A stretch of DNA of 64,000 nucleotides from CAVRXQ01 sp963725215 (GTDB lineage: Bacteria; Actinomycetota; Acidimicrobiia; Acidimicrobiales; Bog-793): positions 186,001 through 250,000 of the forward strand of contig CAVRXQ010000006.1 of the NCBI GenBank assembly GCA_963725215.1, given 5' to 3'. Position numbers and translations under genes: made by a program. Under the pieces are notes generated by a model that did not search any database, was not told the DNA's origin, and saw only the letters and a program-made list of their open reading frames with translations. Below, in pieces: positions 1 through 8,726 of this stretch; within the stretch, counting starts at the first letter, position 1, and the number at the start of each line of letters is the position of its first letter.

Positions 1-1
1 C

Positions 2-796
2 AGCCTCGAGAACCTGCGGGCGGTGCGGGCGTTGTGCGACGAATTCGGTATCCCTCTGTTCCTCGACGCTTGCCGCTTTGCGGAGAACGCGTGGTTCATC
101 CGCGAGCGCGAATCCGGACAGTCCGACCGGCTCGTCGCCGACATCGTTCGGGAGATGGCGTCGCTCGCCGACGGAATGACGATGAGCGCGAAGAAAGATC
201 CGCTCTGCAACATCGGCGGCTGGCTCGCCTGCAACGACGACGCGCTCGCCGAAGCCGCGCGGAACATGCTGATCCTCACCGAAGGATTCCCGACCTACGG
301 CGGCCTAGCCGGACGCGACCTTGAGGCGATCGCGCAGGGACTGAAGGAAGCGGTCTCCCACGACTACCTTCGCTATCGCATTCGCTCGACGGCGTATCTC
401 GGAGAAGCGCTCGATCACGCCGGCATTCCAGTCGTTTTGCCGATCGGCGGTCACGCGGTCTACCTCGACGCGCGTTCGCTGTTGGCGCACATCCCTCCGC
501 TCGAGTACCCGGGTCAGTCGCTCGCGATCGCGCTCTACGAGGCGGGCGGGCTCCGCAGCTGCGAGATCGGGACGGTGATGTTCGGGCGCCAGGCCGACGG
601 TTCGGAGCGTCCGGCGCCGATGGACCTCGTGCGGCTCGCAATCCCGCGTCGGACCTATACCCAGAGCCATGTCGATTACGCGATCGAGGTGTGCGAGACC
701 GTCGCGAAGCATTCACACGAATTGCGTGGCCTACGCATCACAGAGGAGCCCGCTCAGCTGCGTCACTTCACGGCGAAGTTCGAGCCCCTTTCCTGA
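2..796 (+). CDS. tnaA: Tryptophanase (beta-eliminating lyase), C-terminal part cut by window edge
   Basis: PLP-dependent lyase that splits L-tryptophan into indole, pyruvate and ammonia. The reading frame is open from base 2, so the N-terminal part lies outside the window. Visible landmarks are FLDACRFAENAWFI, the PLP-lysine segment TMSAKKD, FPTYGGLAGRD and the terminal RHFTAKF. Tryptophanase and tyrosine phenol-lyase are close relatives. The RHF motif (His where phenol-lyase has Phe) and CEIG (no Arg where phenol-lyase has ERG) favour tryptophanase. It converges on kynureninase with a 6-bp gap, which puts two tryptophan-catabolic enzymes side by side. Family certain; substrate call fairly sure. 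Confidence 0.88.
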   Translation, partial: SLENLRAVRALCDEFGIPLFLDACRFAENAWFIRERESGQSDRLVADIVREMASLADGMTMSAKKDPLCNIGGWLACNDDALAEAARNMLILTEGFPTYGGLAGRDLEAIAQGLKEAVSHDYLRYRIRSTAYLGEALDHAGIPVVLPIGGHAVYLDARSLLAHIPPLEYPGQSLAIALYEAGGLRSCEIGTVMFGRQADGSERPAPMDLVRLAIPRRTYTQSHVDYAIEVCETVAKHSHELRGLRITEEPAQLRHFTAKFEPLS

Positions 797-802
797 GGTT
801 GT

Positions 803-2035
803 TCAGCGAGTGGTGGCGGTCGGCGGCGCGAACTCGGGAAGGTTGGGCGCCGCTTGTGTGATCGCTTGGGCTGCGTCGTAGACATCGACAAAGCGGTTGT
901 AAAGCGGAGCGAGCCCGACGCGGATGTAGTCGGGTTCTCTGAAGTCAACCAGCACACCTTGCGATTCGAGCTCGCGAACGAGCGTCGCGGCTCGAGGATG
1001 GCGCAAAGCGACGTGGCTTCCTCGGGATGAAGCATCCGAAGGAGACGCGAGCACGAGTTCGCTCGTTTCGATGGTCGGTCGGAGCAACTCGAGGAAAAGT
1101 GAAGAGAGCGCCCGCGATTTCTCGAACAACTCCGGTAGTTCGACCTCTTCGAAGAGCGAAAGACTCGCCGCGAGCGCCTGATACGAAAGCACGGGGGGCG
1201 ACCCGCATGCGAAGCGCCGGATACCGGGAGCAGCTTCATATGTGGGCTCGAACGCAAATGGTCGGGCGTGACCCATCCACCCGGGGAGCGGAGAGCGGCT
1301 CGCCTCTTGATGGCGGGCGGCAACGAACAGGTACGCGGGCGACCCCGGTCCGCCGTTCAGGTACTTGTAGGTACATCCGACCGCGAAATCCGCTTGGGCG
1401 AGATCGAGCGCGACGTCAACCGCTCCCGCGCTATGCGCGAGGTCCCAGACGACTAGTGCGCCGACCGCATGCACCTGCGCGGTGATCTCGGCCATCGGGA
1501 GCAGCTGCGCACTTCGGTAATCGACGTGGCTGAGCTCGACGACTGCCACATCGAAGTCGAGCGCGTCGAGGATCCGCGTCGGGTCCTCGACGCGACGCAC
1601 GGCGTGCCCACCCATCGCTTGTGCCGCCGCATGGACCATGTAGAGATCGGTCGGGAAGTTTTCGGCGTCAGTGACGATCGAGTGCCGATCCGGGCGAAGC
1701 GCGGCCGCCGCGCAGACGAGCTTGAACGTGTTGATCGACGTTGAATCGGTGACGAGGATTTCGGACGGATCGGCACCGACGATCGGCGCGAGGCGTGACC
1801 CGAGCGTAGTCGGAAGGTCGAACCAGCCCGCCTCGTCCCAGCTGCGGATGAGTCCTACACCCCATTCGCGACGGAGCACGACTTCCAAGCGGTCGACCGT
1901 GCGTCGAGGAAGCGGACCTAGCGAGTTGCCGAGGAAGTAGCGGACTCCTCGTGGAAGCACGAACTCGTCGCGCAAGCGCGACAGCGGATCGGCGGCGTCG
2001 AGCGCGGCGCAGTGCTCGCGGGTCGGCGGCGTCAT
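803..2035 (-). CDS. kynU: Kynureninase
   Basis: PLP enzyme that cleaves L-kynurenine to anthranilate and alanine, a step of tryptophan breakdown or NAD precursor synthesis. The 410-residue product has the typical length. It shows the early YFLGNSLGPLP motif, DLAHSAGA, and the PLP-lysine motif TYKYLNGGPGSPAYLF. The ATG at 2035 was chosen because the family N-terminus (DPLSRLRDEF) begins just after it; the frame runs open upstream into non-conserved arginine/proline-rich sequence. It is the last gene after livF (40-bp gap, same strand), so probably co-transcribed with the LIV-type importer. That suggests the importer carries tryptophan, kynurenine or a related amino acid. Confidence 0.92.
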   Translation of the reverse strand: MTPPTREHCAALDAADPLSRLRDEFVLPRGVRYFLGNSLGPLPRRTVDRLEVVLRREWGVGLIRSWDEAGWFDLPTTLGSRLAPIVGADPSEILVTDSTSINTFKLVCAAAALRPDRHSIVTDAENFPTDLYMVHAAAQAMGGHAVRRVEDPTRILDALDFDVAVVELSHVDYRSAQLLPMAEITAQVHAVGALVVWDLAHSAGAVDVALDLAQADFAVGCTYKYLNGGPGSPAYLFVAARHQEASRSPLPGWMGHARPFAFEPTYEAAPGIRRFACGSPPVLSYQALAASLSLFEEVELPELFEKSRALSSLFLELLRPTIETSELVLASPSDASSRGSHVALRHPRAATLVRELESQGVLVDFREPDYIRVGLAPLYNRFVDVYDAAQAITQAAPNLPEFAPPTATTR

Positions 2036-2075
2036 GCGCCCTCGCCCTCGTGTGGCATGACTCGGAAGACGGTGA

Positions 2076-2795
2076 CTATGCCGCCCCTTCACCAAGGTAT
2101 GCGGCGCGCACCCGCGGGTCGCTGAGCAGGGTCGAGGCGGTGTCGGACATGACGATGGCCCCGTTTTCGAGCACGTAAGCGCGATCGGCGAGCGCGAGGG
2201 CCTGGGCGGCATTCTGCTCGACGAGGAGAATCGTCATCCCGGTCTCCCGGATTTCGCGGATTATGCGGAAAATCGTCTGCACGACCATCGGAGCTAGGCC
2301 CATCGACGGCTCGTCGAGCAGCAAAAGGCGCGGGTGGCTCATCAACGCTCTGGCGATAGCGAGCATCTGCTGCTCCCCGCCCGAGAGCGTGCCGCCGACC
2401 TGCTTGCGCCGTTCGGCAAGGATCGGAAACAGACTGAACGCGCGCTCGAGGTCCTCTTTGAAGGTCTTGCGGCTCAAGTACGCGCCCATCTCGAGGTTCT
2501 CGATAACCGACATCTGCGGGAAGATCCGGCGACCCTCCGGCGCGTGGCTGATTCCCTTCGCGACGATCTGGTGGCTCGGCGTGTGGGAAATCGACTCGCC
2601 CGAAAACTCGATCTCACCGCGAACGGCCCTGTTCAATCCAGAAATGGTGCGCAACGTCGTTGTCTTGCCGGCGCCGTTCGCGCCGAGAAGCGCGACGATC
2701 TCACCCTCGTTTACGACGATGCTCACTCCCCGCAGCGCGCGGATCGCGCCGTAGCGGACGTCGACATCGCTGAGCTCGAGCAATGTGTCGCTCAT
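2076..2795 (-). CDS. livF: LIV-type ABC transporter ATP-binding protein LivF
   Basis: Second of two cytoplasmic ATPases of a branched-chain/other amino-acid importer. The 239-residue protein has Walker A GANGAGKTT (near residue 38), the LivF-specific APEGRRIFPQMSV segment, signature LSGGEQQML, Walker B LLLLDEPSMGLAP and the switch His in LLVEQN context. Its ATG overlaps the livG stop by 4 bp (ATGA), so translation is coupled. Downstream, kynU follows after 40 bp on the same strand. Family membership is clear; the transported substrate is not defined by this subunit. Confidence 0.95.
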   Translation of the reverse strand: MSDTLLELSDVDVRYGAIRALRGVSIVVNEGEIVALLGANGAGKTTTLRTISGLNRAVRGEIEFSGESISHTPSHQIVAKGISHAPEGRRIFPQMSVIENLEMGAYLSRKTFKEDLERAFSLFPILAERRKQVGGTLSGGEQQMLAIARALMSHPRLLLLDEPSMGLAPMVVQTIFRIIREIRETGMTILLVEQNAAQALALADRAYVLENGAIVMSDTASTLLSDPRVRAAYLGEGAA

Positions 2796-3667
2796 GAGCC
2801 CTCCTCGGTCGCGTCCTCTCCTCGGGAGGAAGCATCATCTTCTGCCGGGGCACCGAGATAGGCCTCGATTACTGCCGGGTTGTGTTGCACCTCGGCGGGC
2901 GTGCCCGACGCAATGATGCGGCCGAAGTTCAAGACGACGATGCGCTGCGCGACGGACATGACAAGACGCATGTCGTGCTCGATCAAAAGGACGCTCACGC
3001 TGAGCTCGCGATTTACCCTCGTAATGACCGCGGCGAGGTCCTCTTTTTCAGCCGGGTTTGTGCCCGCCCCTGGCTCGTCGAGCAACAGCAGTTGGGGCAG
3101 TGTCCCGAGTGCTCGGGCGATTTCGAGTCTGCGCCGGGCGCCGTAGGGGAGTGCGCTCGCGAGTTCATTCGCGCGGTCGGCAAGCTCGACGAACTCGAGA
3201 AGTTCGAACGTCTTCTGGTCGCTCTGACGCTCTTCGCGTCTCGTCCGTGGAAGTCGGAGCATCGCTCCGATCGGTCCGGTGTGCTGGCGCGACTCAACAC
3301 CGATCTTCACGTTCTCGAAGGTCGTCAAAGCGTTGAAGAGCCTGCTCGTCTGGAACGTCCGCGCGATGCCGAAGCGGTTCACGGTGTGCGGCTTGTGGCC
3401 GATGATCTCGTGACTCTTTTGGTCCGCTCCCGTGAACGTGATCGACCCTTCCTGTGGCTTGTAAACACCCGTCAGGCAGTTGAACAGCGATGTCTTGCCG
3501 GCGCCATTCGGACCGATGATCGAGAGGAGTTCGCCGCGGAGCTGGTTCAGCTGTACGTCGGCGAGGCCCGTCACGCCACCGAAGCGCAAGGTGACGTTTT
3601 CGACGTCGACGATCGCGTCTCCCTCGGCCATTGCGGTTTGCGACGTGCGGGTGGCGACATCGGTCAT
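2792..3667 (-). CDS. livG: LIV-type ABC transporter ATP-binding protein LivG
   Basis: First ATPase subunit of the amino-acid importer, 291 residues. It has Walker A GPNGAGKTS, the LivG-type segment RFGIARTFQTSRLF, Walker B QLLLLDEPGAGTNPAE and LLIEHDMRLVM. The ABC signature reads PYGARRRLEIARAL rather than the textbook LSGGQ, which is normal for LivG (PYGxQR). About 15 extra N-terminal residues precede the core, and the C-terminus ends in an acidic tail. It overlaps livM upstream and livF downstream by 4 bp each. Confidence 0.95.
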   Translation of the reverse strand: MTDVATRTSQTAMAEGDAIVDVENVTLRFGGVTGLADVQLNQLRGELLSIIGPNGAGKTSLFNCLTGVYKPQEGSITFTGADQKSHEIIGHKPHTVNRFGIARTFQTSRLFNALTTFENVKIGVESRQHTGPIGAMLRLPRTRREERQSDQKTFELLEFVELADRANELASALPYGARRRLEIARALGTLPQLLLLDEPGAGTNPAEKEDLAAVITRVNRELSVSVLLIEHDMRLVMSVAQRIVVLNFGRIIASGTPAEVQHNPAVIEAYLGAPAEDDASSRGEDATEEGS

Positions 3668-5007
3668 GTGATGGGTCCTTGTCTCGCGCTCATCGCGTCC
3701 GCGGTCCCGACACCGTGCTCGGCGAGCTCGAGTTCACGCCTTCGCCTGTGCGAGGGGACGAGACCCTGCGGTCGGAAGATCATCATCAGAATTAACAGCG
3801 CGCCCAGGTAGATGTAGAGGTCCTGGATCTGGAAGCCGAGCGTCGGGTGAACCCGCTCATACGCCGGAACCCACTGCAAGAACGCCGCTCCGGCGATCGC
3901 ACCGATGATCGACCCCATTCCCCCGAAGATGACGAGGATCAGGATCAGGATCGAGAACTGCACGGTGAAGTCACCCGGCTCGATGTAGCTCACCTTGCTC
4001 GCGTAGAGCATTCCCGCGAAGCCTGACGTCGATGCACCGATCGCGAAGGCCATCACCTTGTACTTCAAGACGTTGATGCCGGACGATTCCGCCGCGACCT
4101 CGTCCTCGCGAATCGCAGCCCAGGCTCGACCGATGCGGGACTCCTGGATGAAGTGGTATGCGAGAACCGCGATGACGACGAAGACGAGCAGCACGTAGTA
4201 GTAGGGGACCTCTCCGATCCCCCACGTGTAGTGGATGCCGAACAGGTTGATGTCGGGGTGCGGGATTCCAAGCACCCCGGTAGGCCCCCCGGTCACACCG
4301 TTCAGGTTGTTCGCGACGATCTCGATGATCTCTCCGAATCCGAGGGTGACGATCGCGAGGTAATCACCGCGCAATCGGAGCGTGGGTGCTCCGAGTAACA
4401 CCCCGGCGAGGATCGCCGCGGCGATGGCGAACGGGATTGTCCAGAACGCGTCGAGGTGGAATGGCGGATGAAGCGGCAGCTTTCCGGTCCAAAAGGCCGT
4501 CGAGTACGCACCGATCGCGAAGAAGGCGACGTAGCCGAGGTCGAGCAGACCTGCGTACCCGACGACGACGTTGAGCCCGAGCGCCAGCAGCACGTAGAGA
4601 CCGATCTGGTCGACGAGCACCTCCTGCCAGTACGCGTTCACGCCGAGCGGCAACCAGATCGCGATGCCGAGCAACGCGGCGTAGACGAGGAAGCGGACCC
4701 GCCAGTCGGGCAGGAGACGCTTCGGCAAGGAGAGAACCCGGGCGTTCGCGGCGCGGAGTTTTTCGCGGTAGTGGGCATTGATGACACTGAGCACCCAAAA
4801 GCCGACTCCGAGACCGAGGAAGACGAGGACGCGAGGATGCCCGAGCGAGCCGGTGATCCCGCCAAGAGGGCTCGTGATGCTCCCGCTCGGTCCGGTCATC
4901 ACCGCGAGCAAAAGGAACCCCAAGATGAACGCGGTAAATCGTCGAGTCTCGGGGTTGCGCCACATAGACATCACTGTCGACTGCGCCGACTGGACCGAGA
5001 CGCTCAT
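3664..5007 (-). CDS. livM: LIV-type ABC transporter permease LivM
   Basis: Inner-membrane permease of the importer, 447 residues. The conserved permease block includes GLDLGYVAFFAIGAY, LRLRGDYLAIVTLGFGEI and RIGRAWAAIREDE (EAA-like loop). The N-terminus carries additional hydrophobic segments (ILGFLLLAVMTG and VLVFLGLGVGFWVL) before the family core, as in larger LivM proteins. The ATG at 5007 overlaps the livH stop by 4 bp; the frame open above it is only the shadow of livH. C-terminal RPQGLVPSHRRRRELEL is typical. Confidence 0.94.
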   Translation of the reverse strand: MSVSVQSAQSTVMSMWRNPETRRFTAFILGFLLLAVMTGPSGSITSPLGGITGSLGHPRVLVFLGLGVGFWVLSVINAHYREKLRAANARVLSLPKRLLPDWRVRFLVYAALLGIAIWLPLGVNAYWQEVLVDQIGLYVLLALGLNVVVGYAGLLDLGYVAFFAIGAYSTAFWTGKLPLHPPFHLDAFWTIPFAIAAAILAGVLLGAPTLRLRGDYLAIVTLGFGEIIEIVANNLNGVTGGPTGVLGIPHPDINLFGIHYTWGIGEVPYYYVLLVFVVIAVLAYHFIQESRIGRAWAAIREDEVAAESSGINVLKYKVMAFAIGASTSGFAGMLYASKVSYIEPGDFTVQFSILILILVIFGGMGSIIGAIAGAAFLQWVPAYERVHPTLGFQIQDLYIYLGALLILMMIFRPQGLVPSHRRRRELELAEHGVGTADAMSARQGPIT

Positions 5008-5933
5008 GCGGACCTCCCGAGGCGCTCGCCGAGGATGCCGGTGGGACGGATGAGGAGCACCGCGACGAGGATCCCAAAGGAAATGACGTCGCGCCATGAG
5101 GTCTCGATGCAGGCGACGCCGAGGCTCTCCACGATGCCGAGCAATAGCCCGCCGATCACCGCGCCGCGCACGTTGCCGATGCCTCCCAAGACCGCAGCTG
5201 TGAACGCCTTCAGTGCTGGGGTGAAGCCCATCGTGTAGACGACGCCGTAGCCGAGGCCGAACAAGCATCCAGCTGCTCCCGCGAGCAGTCCACCGAGGAT
5301 GAAGGTCTTCGAGATCGTGCTATCGATGTTGACGCCCATCAAGCTCGCGGTGTCCGCATCTTGGGCGACGGCGCGGATCGCGCGGCCGAGTCGCGTCATT
5401 ACGACGACGCGGTCCAAGAAAACAAGCATCACGAGCGCCGCTACTCCGATGAGCACGTAATAGGTCTGCACTTGCCCATTGAAAATCGAAAAGGCGGTGC
5501 CGTTCGTGAACGGGGCGGGTATCGAGATCGGGAAGCGCCCGAACTCCTTGCCGGCCAGGTTGTAGAGGAAAAAAGAGGCACCGATCGCGCTGATCAGGAA
5601 CGCGAGACGCGGTGCATGCCTTCGTCTTAGCGGCCGATAGGCGACGCGTTCGAGCAGGAACGCCACCGCACCACCCGCAATGCCACCACCAAGGATCGCT
5701 ACTGCGAGTAGGCCGACGGACGCAGCGCCGTGCGGCTGGGTGCCAGCCGGGATGGCGGCGTTCAAGATGAAGTAACCGGCGAAGCCCCCGCTCATAAAGA
5801 CCTCGCTGTGGGCGAAGTTGATCAGCTGGAGGACGCCGTAAACGAGGGTGTACCCGAGCGCGATGAGGGCGTAGAGGAATCCGTTCGCTATCCCCGCGAT
5901 GAGCAGGGGCCAAAAGTTGACGGTGAAACACAT
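5004..5933 (-). CDS. livH: LIV-type ABC transporter permease LivH
   Basis: Inner-membrane permease partner of LivM, 309 residues. Typical landmarks are GIANGFLYALIALGYTLVYGVLQLINFAHSE-type N-terminus, RPLRRRHAPRLAFLISAIG, TRLGRAIRAVAQD (EAA loop) and the C-terminal LIRPTGILGE. It is separated from the upstream binding-protein gene by 90 bp containing a strong hairpin, and overlaps livM by 4 bp. Sequence alone does not tell branched-chain from aromatic amino-acid transport. Confidence 0.94.
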   Translation of the reverse strand: MCFTVNFWPLLIAGIANGFLYALIALGYTLVYGVLQLINFAHSEVFMSGGFAGYFILNAAIPAGTQPHGAASVGLLAVAILGGGIAGGAVAFLLERVAYRPLRRRHAPRLAFLISAIGASFFLYNLAGKEFGRFPISIPAPFTNGTAFSIFNGQVQTYYVLIGVAALVMLVFLDRVVVMTRLGRAIRAVAQDADTASLMGVNIDSTISKTFILGGLLAGAAGCLFGLGYGVVYTMGFTPALKAFTAAVLGGIGNVRGAVIGGLLLGIVESLGVACIETSWRDVISFGILVAVLLIRPTGILGERLGRSA

Positions 5934-5970
5934 CTACTTGGGTTTCCCCCCGAGTTGTCCTCTACGCGCC

Positions 5971-6001
5971 GTGGCCAGCTACCCGATCGGTAGCTGGCCA
6001 C
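5971..6001 (-). terminator. Perfect 13-bp hairpin between livK and livH
   Basis: Arms GTGGCCAGCTACC (5971-5983) and GGTAGCTGGCCAC (5989-6001) enclose a 5-nt loop. There is no T-run on the minus strand after it, so it is not a classic intrinsic terminator. Placed between the binding-protein gene and the membrane genes, it could act as an mRNA-stabilising or attenuating element that keeps livK expression above the permease genes, a common arrangement for ABC importers. The role is inferred. Confidence 0.6.
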
Positions 6002-6023
6002 CTTTTGGCGTGAAGCTCAGAAA

Positions 6024-7238
6024 CTACGCCCCGAGAGACTTCGTGCTGCCGAGCTGGACGATCTTTCCGCTCTTCACCTGGTAGATGAAGATCGTCCCAC
6101 CCGAGATGTTTCCGTTCGTCTTGAACTTGACCGTCTTCGTGATTCCCTTGTAGCTGATCTTGTGCAGCTCACTCACGATGTTCGCACGGTTGATCGGCTT
6201 GCCCGCCTTCGACAAGGTGAGCATGGCATCGATGATGGTGTTTGTCGCGTCGAACGACTCAGGCGAGTACTCGCCGACCGGGAAGCCGGCCTTCGCCTTG
6301 AACGCCGTACTGAATTGCTTGTCGAGCGTGGTGGTTCCGAGGGAAGCGCCTGCCGTGCTCATGTACGCCCCTGCGGCAGCTGACGTGCCAGCGTCGATGA
6401 TGAAGTGCGGGTCCTCGCTGCCGTCACCTGACATCACCTTGCCGGTGAATCCGGCGGTGCGGAGCGCGTCAACCATGTGCGCGAAGCCGCAGTAGTAGCC
6501 ACCGTAGAAGACGGCGTCCGGATGGGCGGAAACGATCTTCGACGCTTCCGGCGCGTACTCGGAGACGTCGCCGGTGCCTTCCGAGCATTGGGTCGTGCCG
6601 AGGACGGTGTCCGTCGTTACCTTGACGCTGTCGTGCTGGAGGCGTCCTGCGACAACGCTGGCGAGACCAGCGCCGTAGGCGCTCCCGTCGTTGAGGACGT
6701 ACACAGACGACACCTTGAGCCCCTTGGCGAGGTAGTCACCGTCGGAAGGACCCTGCTGGTTGTCGTCCGCGACAAGACGGAAGAAGTTGTTCCAGCCGCT
6801 CGTGGCGAGCGAGGGGCGGGTCGCCGATGGGCTCACCGTCGCCATGTGCGCACCGTGGTAGAGCGGCTCAGCGGCAGCGGTTGCGCCCGAGAAAGCCGGA
6901 CCGACCACGGCGACGACCTTCGAGTTCGTGATCAGCGACTGCGCGGCCGCTGGCGACAGCGTGCCCGATCCTTGATCGTCCGCCTGCGCGTAGCCGAGTT
7001 TGAATGGGAGCTTTCCGAAGGTCTTGCCCTCGTTCGCGAAGGCGATCGCCACCTGGACGGCGTTGTTCTGCAGCAAACCCAGTGCGGAGTTGCCGCCGGA
7101 CAACGGGCCCTCATATGCGATCGTGTAGGTCTTCTCGGCCTTATGTGATTTCGACGCCGATGCGACGCCCGCGAGCATTCCGAGCGCGAGCGCCCCGGCG
7201 ACGAAAGGCACGCCGAGACGAATCAACTTGCGGTGCAT
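6024..7238 (-). CDS. livK: LIV-type ABC transporter substrate-binding protein LivK-like
   Basis: Secreted or membrane-tethered receptor of the importer (periplasmic-binding-protein fold type I, Peripla_BP_6), 404 residues. The first 28 residues are a clear signal peptide (basic MHRKLIRLG, hydrophobic core, ending GVASAS). The mature part opens with YTIAYEGPLSGG and contains VVAVVGPAFSGATAA. No lipobox cysteine is seen at the cleavage region. A good ribosome site (GGGGGAG) precedes the ATG. First gene of the livKHMGF-kynU operon. The ligand is unknown; the catabolic neighbours point to tryptophan or kynurenine. Confidence 0.9.
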   Translation of the reverse strand: MHRKLIRLGVPFVAGALALGMLAGVASASKSHKAEKTYTIAYEGPLSGGNSALGLLQNNAVQVAIAFANEGKTFGKLPFKLGYAQADDQGSGTLSPAAAQSLITNSKVVAVVGPAFSGATAAAEPLYHGAHMATVSPSATRPSLATSGWNNFFRLVADDNQQGPSDGDYLAKGLKVSSVYVLNDGSAYGAGLASVVAGRLQHDSVKVTTDTVLGTTQCSEGTGDVSEYAPEASKIVSAHPDAVFYGGYYCGFAHMVDALRTAGFTGKVMSGDGSEDPHFIIDAGTSAAAGAYMSTAGASLGTTTLDKQFSTAFKAKAGFPVGEYSPESFDATNTIIDAMLTLSKAGKPINRANIVSELHKISYKGITKTVKFKTNGNISGGTIFIYQVKSGKIVQLGSTKSLGA

Positions 7239-7273
7239 AGAACTCCCCCTTTTGGGTTAACGGCCACGGAGTC

Positions 7274-7291
7274 CCGCCGAGTGGTCGGCGG
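7274..7291 (-). promoter_or_regulatory. Small hairpin in the livK leader region
   Basis: CCGCCGA (7274-7280) and TCGGCGG (7285-7291) form a 7-bp stem with a 4-nt loop, about 35-50 bases upstream of the livK start. It could be an operator half-site pair or a leader structure controlling the transporter operon. No -10/-35 could be assigned with certainty in the 173-bp gap to chrA. Confidence 0.3.
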
Positions 7292-7411
7292 CTTCGTTGG
7301 CGTGACTTTACTCATTCACCGCCAAGGATTGAAACGAAAACGTCATATTTCGGTCGTCGCTGGTCCGCTTTGGGATTGAGACCCCGGAATGCAGAGGTCG
7401 GGCATTCGAGG

Positions 7412-8593
7412 TCAGCGCGCGACGGGTAGCCCTCCGGCCGCGGCGATCACCCCGAACGCCGCGGCGAGCAGGAGTCCGATCACGATGTTGCGGCGTAAGA
7501 CCACGAGCCAGAGGATCCCTCCGACGAGCACACCGACCTGCCACAGATGGGCGATTCCGAGCCCGAGGGGGATGGCGGAGCCGGCGATCCCGCCGATCGC
7601 GCACGGCCCGGCACCCGACAAGACCGCTTGGGCGACGCGACTAGTTCGCAGGCGCTCGAAGTATGGACCCCCGAAGGCGACGAACGCGAAGGAGGGCAAG
7701 AATCCGCACACCGTCGCGATGGCAGCCCCGGAGAACCTCGACGCGGCGAAGCCCACAGCGGCGACTGTGAGCACGACAGGGCCCGGCGTGATCTGGCCGA
7801 GCGCGACCGCGGTGAGGAACTGCGCGTTCGACATCCAATGGTCGATGTGGACGACGTCGTGCTGCATGAGCGGGATGATTACGAACCCGCCGCCGTACGA
7901 GAGCGCCCCGACCTTGAACGACTCCCACACGAGCGCTCCGAGTCCGGCTGCTGTTACCGAAGTGCCGAGGACGAACGGCGCGAACGCGTTCGTCGACGAG
8001 GCGCGACGGCCGACGACGCCACGCGCCAAAACCTCGATCGCGCCGCAGGCGACGAGAACGGCGACGAGGAATTCGCCGTCGAGCGCGGCCGTGAGCCCGC
8101 CCGCCACGAGATAGGCGGACCAGCGCGCGAAGGCGCCCTTTCCGGCCGCGGCCCGCCTTCGGCTCGGACCAACGAGGGAGATCGCAGCAGCTAACGCGAC
8201 GGCCGCCACGACGGCACCTGCTCCCGCCGCGGCTCCGCGCACGAGCAGCGGGGGACGACGCGCGAAGAAAAGCGCCGAGAGCGCCACGATCGTCACGAGT
8301 CCCGGCACGATGAACCCGACTCCTCCGACGATTGCGCCGGGAATTCGTCGGAGGCGCCACGCGCAGTAGATGGCGAGCTGGGTCGACGCAGGGCCGGGTA
8401 GCAGGTTCGTCGCGGCGATCCCGTCTTCGAATTCGACGTCGGTCATCCATCGTCTTTGTTCGACGCACAGTCGCCGCATCAACGCGATGTGAGCCGGAGG
8501 ACCACCGAAGCCGAGGATGCCGATCCGCGTCCACTCCCTGGCGATCATCGCGAGCGACGCCTCGGAGCGAGCGTCCCGGTGGACGTCACTCAT
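7412..8593 (-). CDS. chrA: Chromate transporter, CHR family (two-domain)
   Basis: Membrane protein of 393 residues with the duplicated CHR architecture. The first half has the motif GILGFGGPPAHIALMRR plus NLLPGPASTQLAIYCAWR. The second half has ALSYGGGFVIIPLMQ and ALGQITPGPVVLTVAAVGF. About ten to twelve hydrophobic segments are visible. The family exports chromate, but many members are poorly characterised and may act on other anions. The gene is monocistronic, on the same strand as livK but 173 bp upstream of it, and divergent from the MFS gene. Confidence 0.9.
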   Translation of the reverse strand: MSDVHRDARSEASLAMIAREWTRIGILGFGGPPAHIALMRRLCVEQRRWMTDVEFEDGIAATNLLPGPASTQLAIYCAWRLRRIPGAIVGGVGFIVPGLVTIVALSALFFARRPPLLVRGAAAGAGAVVAAVALAAAISLVGPSRRRAAAGKGAFARWSAYLVAGGLTAALDGEFLVAVLVACGAIEVLARGVVGRRASSTNAFAPFVLGTSVTAAGLGALVWESFKVGALSYGGGFVIIPLMQHDVVHIDHWMSNAQFLTAVALGQITPGPVVLTVAAVGFAASRFSGAAIATVCGFLPSFAFVAFGGPYFERLRTSRVAQAVLSGAGPCAIGGIAGSAIPLGLGIAHLWQVGVLVGGILWLVVLRRNIVIGLLLAAAFGVIAAAGGLPVAR

Positions 8594-8726
8594 CGCGCGT
8601 TTTGCGCCGAGCGCGACACCGAATGCTGATCTCGGTCCGTGGAATGTGACGCCACGGTCACGCGTCGCGCCACTCGGCGAGCGTATCGAAGACGTTGCAA
8701 GATACCGAAGCCGCTACGTTGCGAAT

